From: an uncultured Peptoniphilus sp.
GTDB taxonomy: Bacteria > Bacillota > Clostridia > Tissierellales > Peptoniphilaceae
DNA length: 13,061 nucleotides
Direction of reading: 5' to 3'
Assembly: GCA_947254665.1 (NCBI GenBank)
Contig: CAMYEJ010000023.1
Span: 1 to 13,061, forward strand
Made by a program: the position numbers and the translations under genes. The notes beneath the pieces were generated by a model. It had not been told where the DNA came from, ran no database searches, and was given only the letters and a program-made list of their open reading frames with translations. This document shows, one piece after another, positions 1 to 8,894 of this stretch (the stretch's first letter is position 1; the number at the start of each line of letters is the position of its first letter).

Positions 1-21
1 ATATTAATACAGGAGGAGAAT

Positions 22-1623
22 ATGTTTAATAAACACTTTTCAGAAATCAAGAAGACTCAAATCATTGCAATTATAACTGGAATTATGAATTCTATTGGTG
101 CGGTTTTAAGTGCCTTTATGATTCAAAAGATTGTGGATGCAGTCACTTCAAATAAAATAGACTTGATTAAGGATCTATCCATCAAATTCGTTATACTTTT
201 AGTGGTGTACCTAGTAGTTAGTTTTGTTTTTCAATACTATCTAAGGATTATCATTCAAACAGGTTCATTTCAAATCAGAAAGAGTTTATTTTCAAATCTT
301 TTTAAACTGGACTACATAGATATTTCCAAGTTTAAATCTGGAGATATACTTACATCCATTACCAGCGATACTGAACGTATTTCTGAGATGTATTCTCTAT
401 CCACTGTTACAACCTTTATGATGGCGACACAATTTATAATAACTATAAGCCTTATTACCTACTACAATTATTTTGTAAGTATATTTGCGCTATTTTGTGT
501 TCTAATCGGTATGTTTGTTTCTAAGATTACATCAAAGAAAATTGCTGAATATAGCGTTGAGCTTCAAGCAATCTCTGGAAAAGAAAATTCACAAATCATA
601 GAGACCATGGAGGGAGCAAGGACTGTTAAACAACTTAAAAAAGAAAAATATTTCTTCGATGAATATAAAAATGTACTGGATGAAAAATATAAAACTTCCA
701 AAAAACTTGCTATACAAATCGCAATGTATGCAGATGTATTTGTATTTGCAAACAATATTATGCCTTTTGCAACCGTGGTTATTTCTTTGATATTTGTACT
801 AAGAGGCACTATGACCGTTGGACAACTTGTTGCAATTCTTTCTATAGCAGGAGCGCTTACTGAGCCGATTACATTCCTTGGAGATCTTATAAGTAAGAAA
901 AAAGTTGCCGACGAACTTCTAAAGAAGAATGAGAATCTATTGGAGCTTCCTAGTGTAGATAGTAATAAACAGATGTTAAACACTGGCAGCTCATTTGAAA
1001 GTCTAGATTTTAAATCTACTGGATATTCCTTTGGAGAGAGAATTATTTTAGAAGATGTTGATTTCACTTTAAGTAAAGGAAAAGTCTACGCCATTGTCGG
1101 CGAAAGTGGAAAGGGTAAATCCACTATTTACAATATTATTTCTAAGTTCGTTGATAATAAAGATGTAAAAGTTATGATAAATGGAAATGATATTTCCGAG
1201 ATTTCATCGGCAGCAATATATGATAACATCATACAGGTGGACCAAAAACCTTTCACTGTCAATAAATCCATTAAAGAAAATATAATTCTTGGAGATAAAT
1301 TTAGTGATGAAGAGTTAAATAGAGTTATCGAAGTTTGCCAACTTAAAAACTTGGTAAAAGAGAAGGGTTTAGATTTTATAATCGATGAAAGAGGAGAAAA
1401 TGTAAGTGGTGGCGAAAAACAGAGAATTTCCATTGCAAGGATGCTTATAAGAAAACCGGATCTCTTACTTCTCGATGAGCCTACCAGTGCTCTAGACGAA
1501 GCTACCAGCGAAAACTTCGTAACTGATCTTGTAGATTTTGCAAAAGAAGAAAATATTACCATCGTATCCATCACCCACAGAGAGGACTTCACGAAAAAGG
1601 CGGATGAAATTATTAGAATATAA
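22..1623 (+). CDS. ABC transporter, fused membrane domain and ATPase (half-transporter)
   Basis: This 533-residue protein is a fused permease/ATPase of the ABC exporter type, expected to work as a dimer in the cytoplasmic membrane. Residues 1-290 hold about six hydrophobic segments (near 12-35, 54-76, 130-148, 150-168, 238-260 and 265-288). Residues 325-533 form the nucleotide-binding domain, with Walker A GESGKGKST at 360-368, Q-loop Q405, signature VSGGEKQR at 461-468, Walker B LLLLDEPT at 481-488 and switch His519, so the ATPase looks intact. It is slightly shorter than the usual 570-600 residues. The ATG follows an AGGAGGAG site at 11-18. No peptidase or extra domain is visible, and the gene upstream lies outside the window. 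The substrate cannot be told from sequence; lipid, drug and peptide exporters all look like this. Family certain, substrate unknown. Confidence 0.93.
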   Translation: MFNKHFSEIKKTQIIAIITGIMNSIGAVLSAFMIQKIVDAVTSNKIDLIKDLSIKFVILLVVYLVVSFVFQYYLRIIIQTGSFQIRKSLFSNLFKLDYIDISKFKSGDILTSITSDTERISEMYSLSTVTTFMMATQFIITISLITYYNYFVSIFALFCVLIGMFVSKITSKKIAEYSVELQAISGKENSQIIETMEGARTVKQLKKEKYFFDEYKNVLDEKYKTSKKLAIQIAMYADVFVFANNIMPFATVVISLIFVLRGTMTVGQLVAILSIAGALTEPITFLGDLISKKKVADELLKKNENLLELPSVDSNKQMLNTGSSFESLDFKSTGYSFGERIILEDVDFTLSKGKVYAIVGESGKGKSTIYNIISKFVDNKDVKVMINGNDISEISSAAIYDNIIQVDQKPFTVNKSIKENIILGDKFSDEELNRVIEVCQLKNLVKEKGLDFIIDERGENVSGGEKQRISIARMLIRKPDLLLLDEPTSALDEATSENFVTDLVDFAKEENITIVSITHREDFTKKADEIIRI

Positions 1624-1633
1624 ATTTAAATTT

Positions 1634-1668
1634 AGCAGGCTTATGTTTAAAGAAGCCTGCTTTATTTG
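1634..1668 (+). terminator. Intrinsic terminator of the ABC transporter gene
   Basis: A perfect 9-bp stem, AGCAGGCTT at 1634-1642 with AAGCCTGCT at 1653-1661, carries a 10-nt loop and is followed by a short T-rich run (TTATTT). It starts 10 bases after the stop codon. On the opposite strand it has no T-run, so it should act on the + strand only. Confidence 0.8.
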
Positions 1669-1702
1669 TATGGAATATATTTTTATCTGGCATTTAAAAA
1701 TT

Positions 1703-1731
1703 TTAAAAAAAATAGAACCTCTCGGCTCTAT
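1703..1731 (-). terminator. Intrinsic terminator of the cytX-like gene
   Basis: Read on the minus strand, AATAGAGCC, a GAGA tetraloop and GGTTCTATT form a 9-bp stem with one G-U pair, followed directly by a run of T residues. It starts 7 bases past the stop codon of the permease gene. On the + strand the G-U pair becomes an A-C mismatch, so the minus strand is the better fit. Confidence 0.85.
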
Positions 1732-1738
1732 TATTTTT

Positions 1739-2917
1739 TTATCCTTCTATTCTCTTGTTGGATTTTTTTATTATTAGTCCTATTCTGTTTAGGATAACTG
1801 TAATTGCAATTGTGATAAGAATATTTACAAATGTTACACCAAGGTAAAAATCTCTACTTAGAAGCATTCTATAAATCACAAACCCTATAACCCAGGATAG
1901 TAGGTGACTAATTTCAAATTCTTTTCTAATATATTTTGATTTGAGAATTAGTTGATCTGCTATTAATACTGCTGTCATCGGTGCAAAGACTGAACCTATA
2001 AGATATAAAAATCCTGTGATGTCGTCCATATTGTAGACCATTGCCATTGCCGTTCCAAGAATTGTTACCACAACTCCAACGGTCTTCGCATTTAGTTTCT
2101 TTAAAATACTTTTAGATGATATTCCTGCTGAAAATGCATCTAGGAATGTAGTGGTAACAGTAGATAGCACAACTATTAAAAGTCCAATGGTGCCTATTCC
2201 CGCCTTTATCATGACAAGTGAAATATCCGTTTCTCCTGCGTATAGCGCTGCTCCAAGTCCGATAAATTGCATCCATATACTTACTATGGTGTAGACACCT
2301 GCTGCAACGAATGCACCTATCTTTTTCTTTTCTGAATTCATGGTGTAGTCACCTACGACTGGTATCCATGATAGTGGCATCGCTGCTCCAAGTTCTACTG
2401 CTGCTCCGAAACTCATTGCATCACCCATAGGTCCTGCAGCTTCACCTGAGAATACATGGCGACTTAGAATAATTGTTAGGACAAATAGTAGTGTCATCGC
2501 AAGGGTATTTATCCATTTAAGTGATGTAATTCCAACTACTATCCAAATTACTATAAGCACTCCTATAACCACTGCCCATACTCCGCTGCCGTACTTTAAT
2601 ATTTCATTTGCAGATATTGCTCCGTCATAAATCATGATGGCAGTCCATCCTGCAAGTTGAACTACATTTAATACCGCAAACAGGATTCCTCCCTTCTTAC
2701 CGAAGGTAATCTTTACAGTTTCCATGGAAGATTTTTCACTTCTCTCTGAAATATATCCTGCTAAATACATAAAAATAAAGCCAATTAAATGGCCAAGTAA
2801 AATTGCATATGCTCCATTTTTTAGTCCGAGAGATGCGTAGTAGGTTCCAGTTAACATTTCTGCAATAGACACACCTGCTCCGAACCAAATCAGTGCGTGT
2901 TCTGAATTTTTTGTCAT
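1739..2917 (-). CDS. cytX: NCS1-family permease, CytX-like (putative hydroxymethylpyrimidine transporter)
   Basis: This 392-residue, very hydrophobic protein has about twelve membrane segments along its whole length and belongs to the nucleobase:cation symporter-1 (CodB/CytX) family. The CytX-like features are the N-terminal IWFGAGVSIAEMLTG region (10-24), the METVKITFG loop (65-73), the AMPLSWIPVVGDYT stretch (179-192) and STVTTTFLDAFSAG (252-264). CytX proteins are proposed to import the thiamine precursor hydroxymethylpyrimidine; cytosine permease CodB is the main alternative. No thiamine gene is nearby and the leader is too short for a TPP riboswitch, so thiamine salvage rests on family resemblance alone. 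The start ATG has AGAGGTGA just upstream and a near-consensus promoter. The divergent neighbour encodes a Crp/Fnr-type regulator that may control it. Transporter family sure, substrate moderately sure. Confidence 0.85.
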   Translation of the reverse strand: MTKNSEHALIWFGAGVSIAEMLTGTYYASLGLKNGAYAILLGHLIGFIFMYLAGYISERSEKSSMETVKITFGKKGGILFAVLNVVQLAGWTAIMIYDGAISANEILKYGSGVWAVVIGVLIVIWIVVGITSLKWINTLAMTLLFVLTIILSRHVFSGEAAGPMGDAMSFGAAVELGAAMPLSWIPVVGDYTMNSEKKKIGAFVAAGVYTIVSIWMQFIGLGAALYAGETDISLVMIKAGIGTIGLLIVVLSTVTTTFLDAFSAGISSKSILKKLNAKTVGVVVTILGTAMAMVYNMDDITGFLYLIGSVFAPMTAVLIADQLILKSKYIRKEFEISHLLSWVIGFVIYRMLLSRDFYLGVTFVNILITIAITVILNRIGLIIKKSNKRIEG

Positions 2918-2935
2918 TTATTCACCTCTAAAATA

Positions 2936-2964
2936 ATTATAATTTACGTTTTTTTATTTTTCAA
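2936..2964 (-). promoter_or_regulatory. Promoter of the cytX-like gene
   Basis: On the minus strand there is TTGAAA (2959-2964), a 17-bp spacer and TATAAT (2936-2941). Transcription should begin near 2929, about 12 bases before the start codon, leaving room for little more than the ribosome binding site (AGAGGTGA, 2922-2929). Confidence 0.8.
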
Positions 2965-3025
2965 CCTTGAAGATATTTTATTTAGGTGATAAGCTAGAAC
3001 AAAATGAGGTTATCGAAATAAAAAA

Positions 3026-3039
3026 GTATTTAAAAATAC
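3026..3039. repeat. Short inverted repeat before the Crp/Fnr-type gene, possible operator
   Basis: GTATTT-AA-AAATAC is a 6-bp inverted repeat immediately before the ribosome binding site of the regulator gene. It could be an operator or a weak mRNA hairpin. It is made almost wholly of A and T in an AT-rich spacer, so chance is a real alternative. Confidence 0.25.
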
Positions 3040-3052
3040 AAAGGAGATTTTT

Positions 3053-3754
3053 ATGGATATACTATTTGACAATAAAAAAATAGATAGCAAAGATATCCCT
3101 ATGCTTTCCATGCTATCAGAGGAAGAACTTTCCATGATGACTTCATCCCTTGAGGCTCAATATGTAAAAAGGGGTGAGACCATATTTACTTCAGGTCATC
3201 CTGCAGATGTAATGTTCATTCTCCACGAAGGAGTTTTCAAACTTTCGATGCCCCTTACTGACGGTAGAGAACAGATTATGTACCTGTTCACCGCTGGAGA
3301 TTTTGTAGGAGGATTAAATATTCTATCCGGAGACAAGTATGTCTACAATGCTGTGTGCCTCGCCGACTCTATTATAATTAAAATTTCTTCAGATGATTTT
3401 AGAAATGTACTCCTTAAAAATTATGATTTCTTGATGATTTTAATAGAACAATGCTACGAAAGAATTAGAAAGTCCGAATCACTGGTGGATATTTTATCTG
3501 GTATAAATGCGGATATGAAGGTTGCAAAACTTCTTATAAACTTCGCAAATCTCTACGGCAAAGTTACAAAGGACGGGATCCTTCTCGACTTAAATATAAA
3601 TAGAGAGGAACTTGGATTCTATTCTGGAGTAACGAGAGAAACTATCTCTAGAAAGTTAAATCAATTTGAAAAGGCAAAGATCGTAAGACTTCTTCCTAAG
3701 GGCAATATTTTAATCAGGAAGATGGATGTCTTAGAAAATATAGTTAGCTCATAA
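3053..3754 (+). CDS. Crp/Fnr-family transcriptional regulator
   Basis: This 233-residue cytoplasmic DNA-binding protein has an N-terminal cupin-like effector domain (about 18-125, with FILHEGVFKLSM and LFTAGDFVGGLNILSG), a long dimerisation helix (about 126-150) and a C-terminal winged helix (about 155-228). The likely recognition helix is SGVTRETISRKLNQF at 191-205. The cysteines, at 102 and 134, do not form the N-terminal cluster of oxygen-sensing Fnr, and the cAMP-binding GELAL/RxA signature of Crp is absent, so the signal sensed is unknown. The start has AAGGAG at 3041-3046, 6 bases upstream. The gene is divergent from the cytX-like permease, which makes that gene the first candidate target. 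It ends at its own terminator. Family sure, effector and targets unknown. Confidence 0.93.
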   Translation: MDILFDNKKIDSKDIPMLSMLSEEELSMMTSSLEAQYVKRGETIFTSGHPADVMFILHEGVFKLSMPLTDGREQIMYLFTAGDFVGGLNILSGDKYVYNAVCLADSIIIKISSDDFRNVLLKNYDFLMILIEQCYERIRKSESLVDILSGINADMKVAKLLINFANLYGKVTKDGILLDLNINREELGFYSGVTRETISRKLNQFEKAKIVRLLPKGNILIRKMDVLENIVSS

Positions 3755-3758
3755 AAAT

Positions 3759-3792
3759 AAGGAAGGTTAAAAAACCTTCCTTTTATATTTTT
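3759..3792. terminator. Bidirectional terminator between the Crp/Fnr-type gene and pyrC
   Basis: A 10-bp stem, AAGGAAGGTT (3759-3768) with AACCTTCCTT (3773-3782), has an AAAA loop on the + strand. T-rich sequence follows on both sides: TTATATTTTTTT on the + strand and TTATTTTTAT on the minus strand. It therefore serves two converging genes. Confidence 0.85.
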
Positions 3793-3811
3793 TGAAATTC
3801 AATTTTTTAAT

Positions 3812-5086
3812 TTATTTTGATTTAATTTTTTTTAAATCCTTGTCAATATATGCAATCTCGCCCTTTGCAAAAGTCATCCAAATTTTTCCTTCCATTTCTT
3901 CATTTAAGAATGGTGTGTTATTTGATTTGGATAGGCTCTCTTCAAATTTCCATTTTGTCGTAGTGTCAAAGATTACAAAGTCGGAGACTTCTCCAACCTT
4001 TATCTCTCCTCCTGGAAGTTTGTATAGCTTTGCTGCATTTATACTCATAAGCTCTACGAGTTTCTTTAAATCTATAAGACCTCTTTTTAAAAGATGCATA
4101 TTCGCAAGTGAAAATGATGTTTCAAGTCCAGTTATTCCACTTGGAGCCTTGGTAAGTTCTCTGTCCTTTTCCTCCTTGGTGTGAGGAGCATGGTCAGTTG
4201 CAATCATATCGATGGTGCCATCTGCGATTCCTCTTAGGATTTTTTCTCTATCATCAGAGGTTCTAAGTGGCGGGTTCATCTTTGCCCTCGTTCCATGTTC
4301 TAACACTGCATCTTCTGTTAGAGTGAAATGGTGTGGAGTTACTTCTGCATATAGTTTTGCTCCCAAAGATTTATAAAATCTCACAAGGTCCACGCTGACC
4401 CCGGAAGAAATATGTTGGATAACAACTTTCGCGCCAGTGTAGAGAGATAGCGCTCCATCTCTAGCCACCATGACATCTTCTGCAGCTCTAGGGCTTCCAT
4501 AAATCTTTAAAGCTTCGGAAACTTTGCCATGGTTTACTCCATTTTCTTTTATTAAACTTGGATCTTCTTCATGAAAAGATATGACAGCATCAAGTTCTTT
4601 CGCTTTTCCCATTGCAAGTTTTACGATGTCATTTCTCATATCTGGGATTCCATCGTCGGTAAAGGCAACTGCTCCCGCTTTTAAATGCTCTTCCATGTCC
4701 ACGATGTCAATTCCTTTAAATCCCTTCGTCAAAGCAGAAACTGTGTAGACATTTATATTTAAATCTTCTGCTCTCTTTACAAAATCTTCTATGAGTTCTT
4801 TTGAATCCATAGTCGGTCTTGTGTTTGCCATGCAGATTACAGAGGTGAATCCTCCTCTAGCTGCAGCCCTTGAACCTGTTTCTATATCTTCCTTCTCTGT
4901 TTGACCAGGATCTCTGAAGTGAACATGGGCATCTATAAATCCTGGGGCCATAATTTTGCCAGTCATGTCGATACCAGTTTTATCCGTCTTGTCAATGGAG
5001 ATGATCTTTCCATCTGAGATTTCCACATCGGTTATGATATCTCTATCGTTTAATGGATCTATGAGTCTTATATTTTTAAAAATCAT
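3812..5086 (-). CDS. pyrC: Dihydroorotase (class I)
   Basis: This 424-residue cytoplasmic zinc enzyme closes carbamoyl-aspartate to dihydroorotate, step three of de novo pyrimidine synthesis. The metal and substrate motifs of class I dihydroorotase are all visible: DAHVHFRDPGQTEKED at 52-67 (His54, His56, Arg58), MANTRP at 86-91, FTDDG at 142-146 (Asp144/145), His172, His225, and ATDHAPH at 296-302 (Asp298). The length is normal for the family. Its ATG overlaps the tyrS stop codon as ATGA, so the two genes are probably co-transcribed and translationally coupled; AGGA lies 10 bases upstream inside tyrS. No other pyr gene or PyrR/uracil-type attenuator is seen. Expression should thus follow the tyrS T-box rather than pyrimidine supply, unless an internal promoter exists. 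Confidence 0.95.
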   Translation of the reverse strand: MIFKNIRLIDPLNDRDIITDVEISDGKIISIDKTDKTGIDMTGKIMAPGFIDAHVHFRDPGQTEKEDIETGSRAAARGGFTSVICMANTRPTMDSKELIEDFVKRAEDLNINVYTVSALTKGFKGIDIVDMEEHLKAGAVAFTDDGIPDMRNDIVKLAMGKAKELDAVISFHEEDPSLIKENGVNHGKVSEALKIYGSPRAAEDVMVARDGALSLYTGAKVVIQHISSGVSVDLVRFYKSLGAKLYAEVTPHHFTLTEDAVLEHGTRAKMNPPLRTSDDREKILRGIADGTIDMIATDHAPHTKEEKDRELTKAPSGITGLETSFSLANMHLLKRGLIDLKKLVELMSINAAKLYKLPGGEIKVGEVSDFVIFDTTTKWKFEESLSKSNNTPFLNEEMEGKIWMTFAKGEIAYIDKDLKKIKSK

Positions 5087-6306
5087 ACTATGGTTATCCT
5101 TTGATGAACTTTCTTTCCTTTTTGAATTATGATTTTGTCGTCTTTAAACATATCTTTTGTCACTACTAAGTTAGGATCTGCGACTTTTTCTCCATCTATG
5201 GAAACTCCGCCACCTTGGATAAGTCTTCTAGCTTCTGAGTTGGATTTAGTTAAGTTAAGTTTTGTCATAAGGTCTAGGATTCCGATTCCTTCTTCAAAGA
5301 TTTTTCTATCCATATCTTCGTTTGGAATATTTTCAGAATCAGCTCCACCTTGGAATAGTGCCTTTGATGCTTCTAGTGCTTCTTTTGCAGCTACTTCTCC
5401 ATGGATGTCCTTTACAACTTCAAATGCTAAGACTTCTTTTGCCTTATTCAATTCTTGTCCTTCTAATTTTTCGTATTCAGCAATCTTTTCTAGTGGTAGC
5501 ATGGTTAGAAGTTTTAAGAATTTGATTACGTCTCTGTCGTCGCAGTTTCTTAGGTATTGGAACATTTCGTAGGCAGATGTCTTTTCTCTATCTAGCCAGA
5601 TTGCTCCCTTTTCTGATTTACCCATCTTTTGTCCAGATGCTGTGGTTAGAAGTTTAAATGTCATTCCAAATACTAAATCATTTTCAAGTTTTCTAACAAG
5701 TTCATATCCACCAATAATGTTTGACCATTGGTCTGATCCACCTAGTTCAAGTTTAACTCCATGTTTTCTGTAAAGATATAGGAAGTCGTAGGATTGCATA
5801 AGCATGTATCCAAATTCAAAGAATGTAAGTCCATTTTCCATTCTGTTCTTGTAGCAGTCGAAGTTTAACATTCTATTTACTGAGAAATGAACTCCTATTT
5901 CTCTCATAAATGGAAGGAATTTTAAATCTAGTAGCCAGTCTTTATTGTTTTCTATGATTCCTTTTCCTTCGCTGAAATCTAAAAAGTGTGAGATTTGTTT
6001 TCTAAAACATTCCGCATTGTGATTTATAAAATCTTCTGTCATTACCTTTCTCATGTCGTTCTTACCAGATGGATCACCTATCATTGTAGTTCCTCCACCT
6101 AGAAGAGCAATAGGTATATGACCTGCGTTTTGCATATGTTGCATTACTCTTATTTGAAGAAAATGTCCAAGGGTTAATGAGTCTGCAGTAGCATCAAATC
6201 CTATATAGAATTTTACTTTTTCTTTTCCAAGCAGATCCCTTAACTCTTCCTCATGTGTCATTTGGTCAATAAAACCACGTTCTTCTAAAATATCAATTAC
6301 GTTCAT
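5083..6306 (-). CDS. tyrS: Tyrosyl-tRNA synthetase
   Basis: This 407-residue class I synthetase joins tyrosine to tRNA-Tyr. The Rossmann domain shows YIGFDAT (34-40), the HIGH-type LTLGHFL (44-50), the tyrosine pocket QSYDF (171-175) and GGSDQW (189-194), and the KMSKS loop as KMGKS (227-231). Residues from about 340 to the end form the S4-like tRNA-binding domain (LTKSNSEARRLIQGGGVSIDG). I chose the ATG at 6306, which has a perfect AGGAGG 4 bases upstream (6311-6316). An in-frame ATG at 6366 would add 20 residues encoded by the T-box antiterminator and terminator, and is rejected. The gene has its own promoter and a tyrosine T-box leader, and its stop codon overlaps the pyrC start. Confidence 0.97.
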   Translation of the reverse strand: MNVIDILEERGFIDQMTHEEELRDLLGKEKVKFYIGFDATADSLTLGHFLQIRVMQHMQNAGHIPIALLGGGTTMIGDPSGKNDMRKVMTEDFINHNAECFRKQISHFLDFSEGKGIIENNKDWLLDLKFLPFMREIGVHFSVNRMLNFDCYKNRMENGLTFFEFGYMLMQSYDFLYLYRKHGVKLELGGSDQWSNIIGGYELVRKLENDLVFGMTFKLLTTASGQKMGKSEKGAIWLDREKTSAYEMFQYLRNCDDRDVIKFLKLLTMLPLEKIAEYEKLEGQELNKAKEVLAFEVVKDIHGEVAAKEALEASKALFQGGADSENIPNEDMDRKIFEEGIGILDLMTKLNLTKSNSEARRLIQGGGVSIDGEKVADPNLVVTKDMFKDDKIIIQKGKKVHQRITIV

Positions 6307-6462
6307 TTTTCCTCCTACAAAAAAATACGCCCTAAGCTTGAATGGACGCATTCGTGTTACCACCATTCTTTGCCTAGGGCCTTGTTCTAAAAATCACTGA
6401 AATCTCCGGTGTTGTAATTCGATTTCTCTACTGGGTCACCTTCACAGATTTCTTATTAAGTT
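6307..6462 (-). promoter_or_regulatory. Tyrosine T-box leader of tyrS-pyrC, compact form
   Basis: The leader of about 155 nt binds tRNA-Tyr and couples charging to read-through. A short stem I is formed by GAAATC (6447-6452) with GATTTC (6399-6404), a kink-turn-like UGU/GA-GA element, then GGTG with CACC. Above it sits a specifier loop with AGTA, a GA-GAAA-TC cap, and GAATTACAA containing the Tyr codon TAC (6414-6416). The antiterminator pairs GAATGG (6363-6368) with CCATTC (6340-6345) and ACG with CGT, around the 7-nt bulge TGGTAAC (6356-6362). TGGT matches an ACCA tRNA end. The competing terminator lies at 6319-6352. No distal stem I module is visible. An offset reading of the specifier loop as TTA (Leu) cannot be excluded from sequence, but gene context favours Tyr. 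Confidence 0.88.
6319..6352 (-). terminator. T-box terminator before tyrS
   Basis: On the minus strand AATGCGTCC (6344-6352) pairs with GGGCGTATT (6324-6332), with two G-U pairs, across an 11-nt loop and runs into a T tract (6319-6323). Its 5' arm contains the CGT and the CC that the antiterminator needs, so the two folds exclude each other. Confidence 0.88.
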
Positions 6463-6468
6463 TCTTAC

Positions 6469-6497
6469 ATTTTATATTAATATATTTGCTTTGTCAA
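6469..6497 (-). promoter_or_regulatory. Promoter of tyrS-pyrC
   Basis: On the minus strand there is consensus TTGACA (6492-6497), a 17-bp spacer and TAAAAT (6469-6474). Transcription should begin near 6462, giving a leader of about 155 bases. The promoter lies only about 30 bases after the ribH stop codon. Confidence 0.88.
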
Positions 6498-6528
6498 TCT
6501 AATTTTGCTTTAATCCTATAAATTGAAC

Positions 6529-6996
6529 TTACCCTCTTATATCTTCAAAGAGATTTGCCATTTCAATCGCAGTTACAGCAGCGTCAAAACCTTTGTTGCC
6601 CATCTTTGTGCCTGCTCTTTCGATTGCTTGTTCTATATTTTCTGTGGTGATTATTCCAAATATTACTGGCACTTCTGTTTGAAGTGAAGCTTGGGCGATT
6701 CCCTTCACCGCTTCTGTGGATACTAGTTCGTAGTGGGTTGTCGCTCCTCTTATGACTGCTCCAAGGGCGATAACTGCATCGAACTTTCCAGTCTTTGCGA
6801 GCATCTTGCAGGTGATTGGAATTTCAAATGATCCCGGCACCCAGAACACTTCTATTTCATCTTCTTTAACTCCATGTCTTTTAAGTCCATCTACACAACC
6901 ATCGAAGAGTTTTGAAACGATGAACTCGTTAAATCTTCCCATTACTACTGCGTATTTCTTGCCTTGTGAATTTAAATTTGCGTTGTGAATTTTCAT
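6529..6996 (-). CDS. ribH: 6,7-dimethyl-8-ribityllumazine synthase
   Basis: This 155-residue enzyme condenses 5-amino-6-ribitylaminouracil with dihydroxybutanone phosphate to give lumazine, the substrate of riboflavin synthase. Family motifs are complete: GRFNEFI (20-26, substrate-stacking Phe22), PGSFEIP (54-60), [12 protein letters not shown] (79-90) with the catalytic His88, and the [16 protein letters not shown] region. Length is standard; such proteins form pentamers or 60-subunit shells. The ATG follows AAGGAGAT at about 7001-7008. It is the last gene of the rib operon, 42 bases after ribBA. No convincing terminator is seen between its stop codon and the tyrS promoter, so rib transcripts may run into the tyrS leader. 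Confidence 0.97.
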   Translation of the reverse strand: MKIHNANLNSQGKKYAVVMGRFNEFIVSKLFDGCVDGLKRHGVKEDEIEVFWVPGSFEIPITCKMLAKTGKFDAVIALGAVIRGATTHYELVSTEAVKGIAQASLQTEVPVIFGIITTENIEQAIERAGTKMGNKGFDAAVTAIEMANLFEDIRG

Positions 6997-7038
6997 TTTT
7001 ATCTCCTTTTTTTATCCTTAATTTATTTAATATAATGA

Positions 7039-8244
<1,206 letters not shown>

Positions 8245-8254
8245 TTTCTTCTCC

Positions 8255-8890
8255 TTAAAATCCGTTTTCTCTTAAAAAATCTAAATCAATGCTACTTTTT
8301 TCTTCTTTATTTAAAAATTTATAGACATACCTTCCGATGATATCCGTTTCAATATTTATACTGTCTCCAAGTTTTTTATCCTTTAGGTTAGTCTCTTTAA
8401 TGGTGGTTGGGATGATGGAAACCTCTAGAGAATCTCTATCTACATTAGAAACTGTAAGACTTATGCCATCTAAAGCTATCGAACCTTTGTTGACCACGTA
8501 CTTAAGTACATCCGTCTTAGCAGAAATTTTATAGACTATTTCGTTTGAGTTGTGGGTTATACTTATAATTTTTCCCACACCGTCCACATGGCCTTGAACT
8601 ATGTGACCGTCGAGTCTCTTTAGAGGACTAAGTGCCCTTTCTAAATTCAAAATCTCTGTGCCTTTTAATTCTTTAAAAGTGGTGTTATTTATGGTTTCAA
8701 GCATGGCTTCTGCTTCAAAATAGTCTCCTCCAAGTTTTGTAACTGTGAGGCAAACCCCATTTGTTGCTATTGAATCTCCAAGCTTTGTTCCTTCAAGTAC
8801 AATCTCTGCTGAAATATTTAAAGTGTAGAGATCTCTTTCTTTTTTTATGCTATTTAATCTTCCTAGCTCTTCTATTATTCCTGTAAAAAT
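8255..8890 (-). CDS. ribE: Riboflavin synthase alpha subunit, apparent ATT start
   Basis: This enzyme dismutates two lumazine molecules to riboflavin and 5-amino-6-ribitylaminouracil. It has two lumazine-binding repeats: residues 1-95, with FTGIIEE at 2-8 and NGVCLTV at 44-50 (Cys47), and about 96-195, with [14 protein letters not shown] and ALDGISLTV. No ATG, GTG or TTG occurs in this frame between the upstream TAA and an internal ATG at 8704. Starting at 8704 would delete most of repeat one, including FTGIIEE, and it has no ribosome site. The codon just before Phe-Thr-Gly, where the family has Met, is ATT (8888-8890). It has AAGGA 9 bases upstream and gives 211 residues, the usual length. 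The alternatives are GTG at 8898, overlapping the ribD stop, followed by a -1 shift at ATTTTTA, or a sequencing error. Product sure, start uncertain. Confidence 0.85.
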   Translation of the reverse strand: MFTGIIEELGRLNSIKKERDLYTLNISAEIVLEGTKLGDSIATNGVCLTVTKLGGDYFEAEAMLETINNTTFKELKGTEILNLERALSPLKRLDGHIVQGHVDGVGKIISITHNSNEIVYKISAKTDVLKYVVNKGSIALDGISLTVSNVDRDSLEVSIIPTTIKETNLKDKKLGDSINIETDIIGRYVYKFLNKEEKSSIDLDFLRENGF

Positions 8891-8894
8891 ACGA

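Noticed and set aside
1538..1777. 79-codon + strand frame overlapping the end of the ABC gene
   Set aside because: It runs out of frame through the ABC C-terminus and two terminators and matches no known pattern.
2988..3016. GATAA and TTATC arms as an operator for the Crp/Fnr-type regulator
   Set aside because: Five-base arms 19 bases apart in AT-rich DNA are expected by chance and do not fit the TTGAT-N4-ATCAA layout of the family.
6307..6366. In-frame ATG at 6366 that would lengthen TyrS by 20 residues
   Set aside because: These codons are the T-box antiterminator and terminator; the ATG at 6306 has a perfect AGGAGG and gives the normal TyrS N-terminus.
8255..8704. ATG at 8704 as the start of a 149-residue RibE
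   Set aside because: It has no ribosome site and would remove FTGIIEE and most of the first lumazine-binding repeat, all intact upstream in the same frame.
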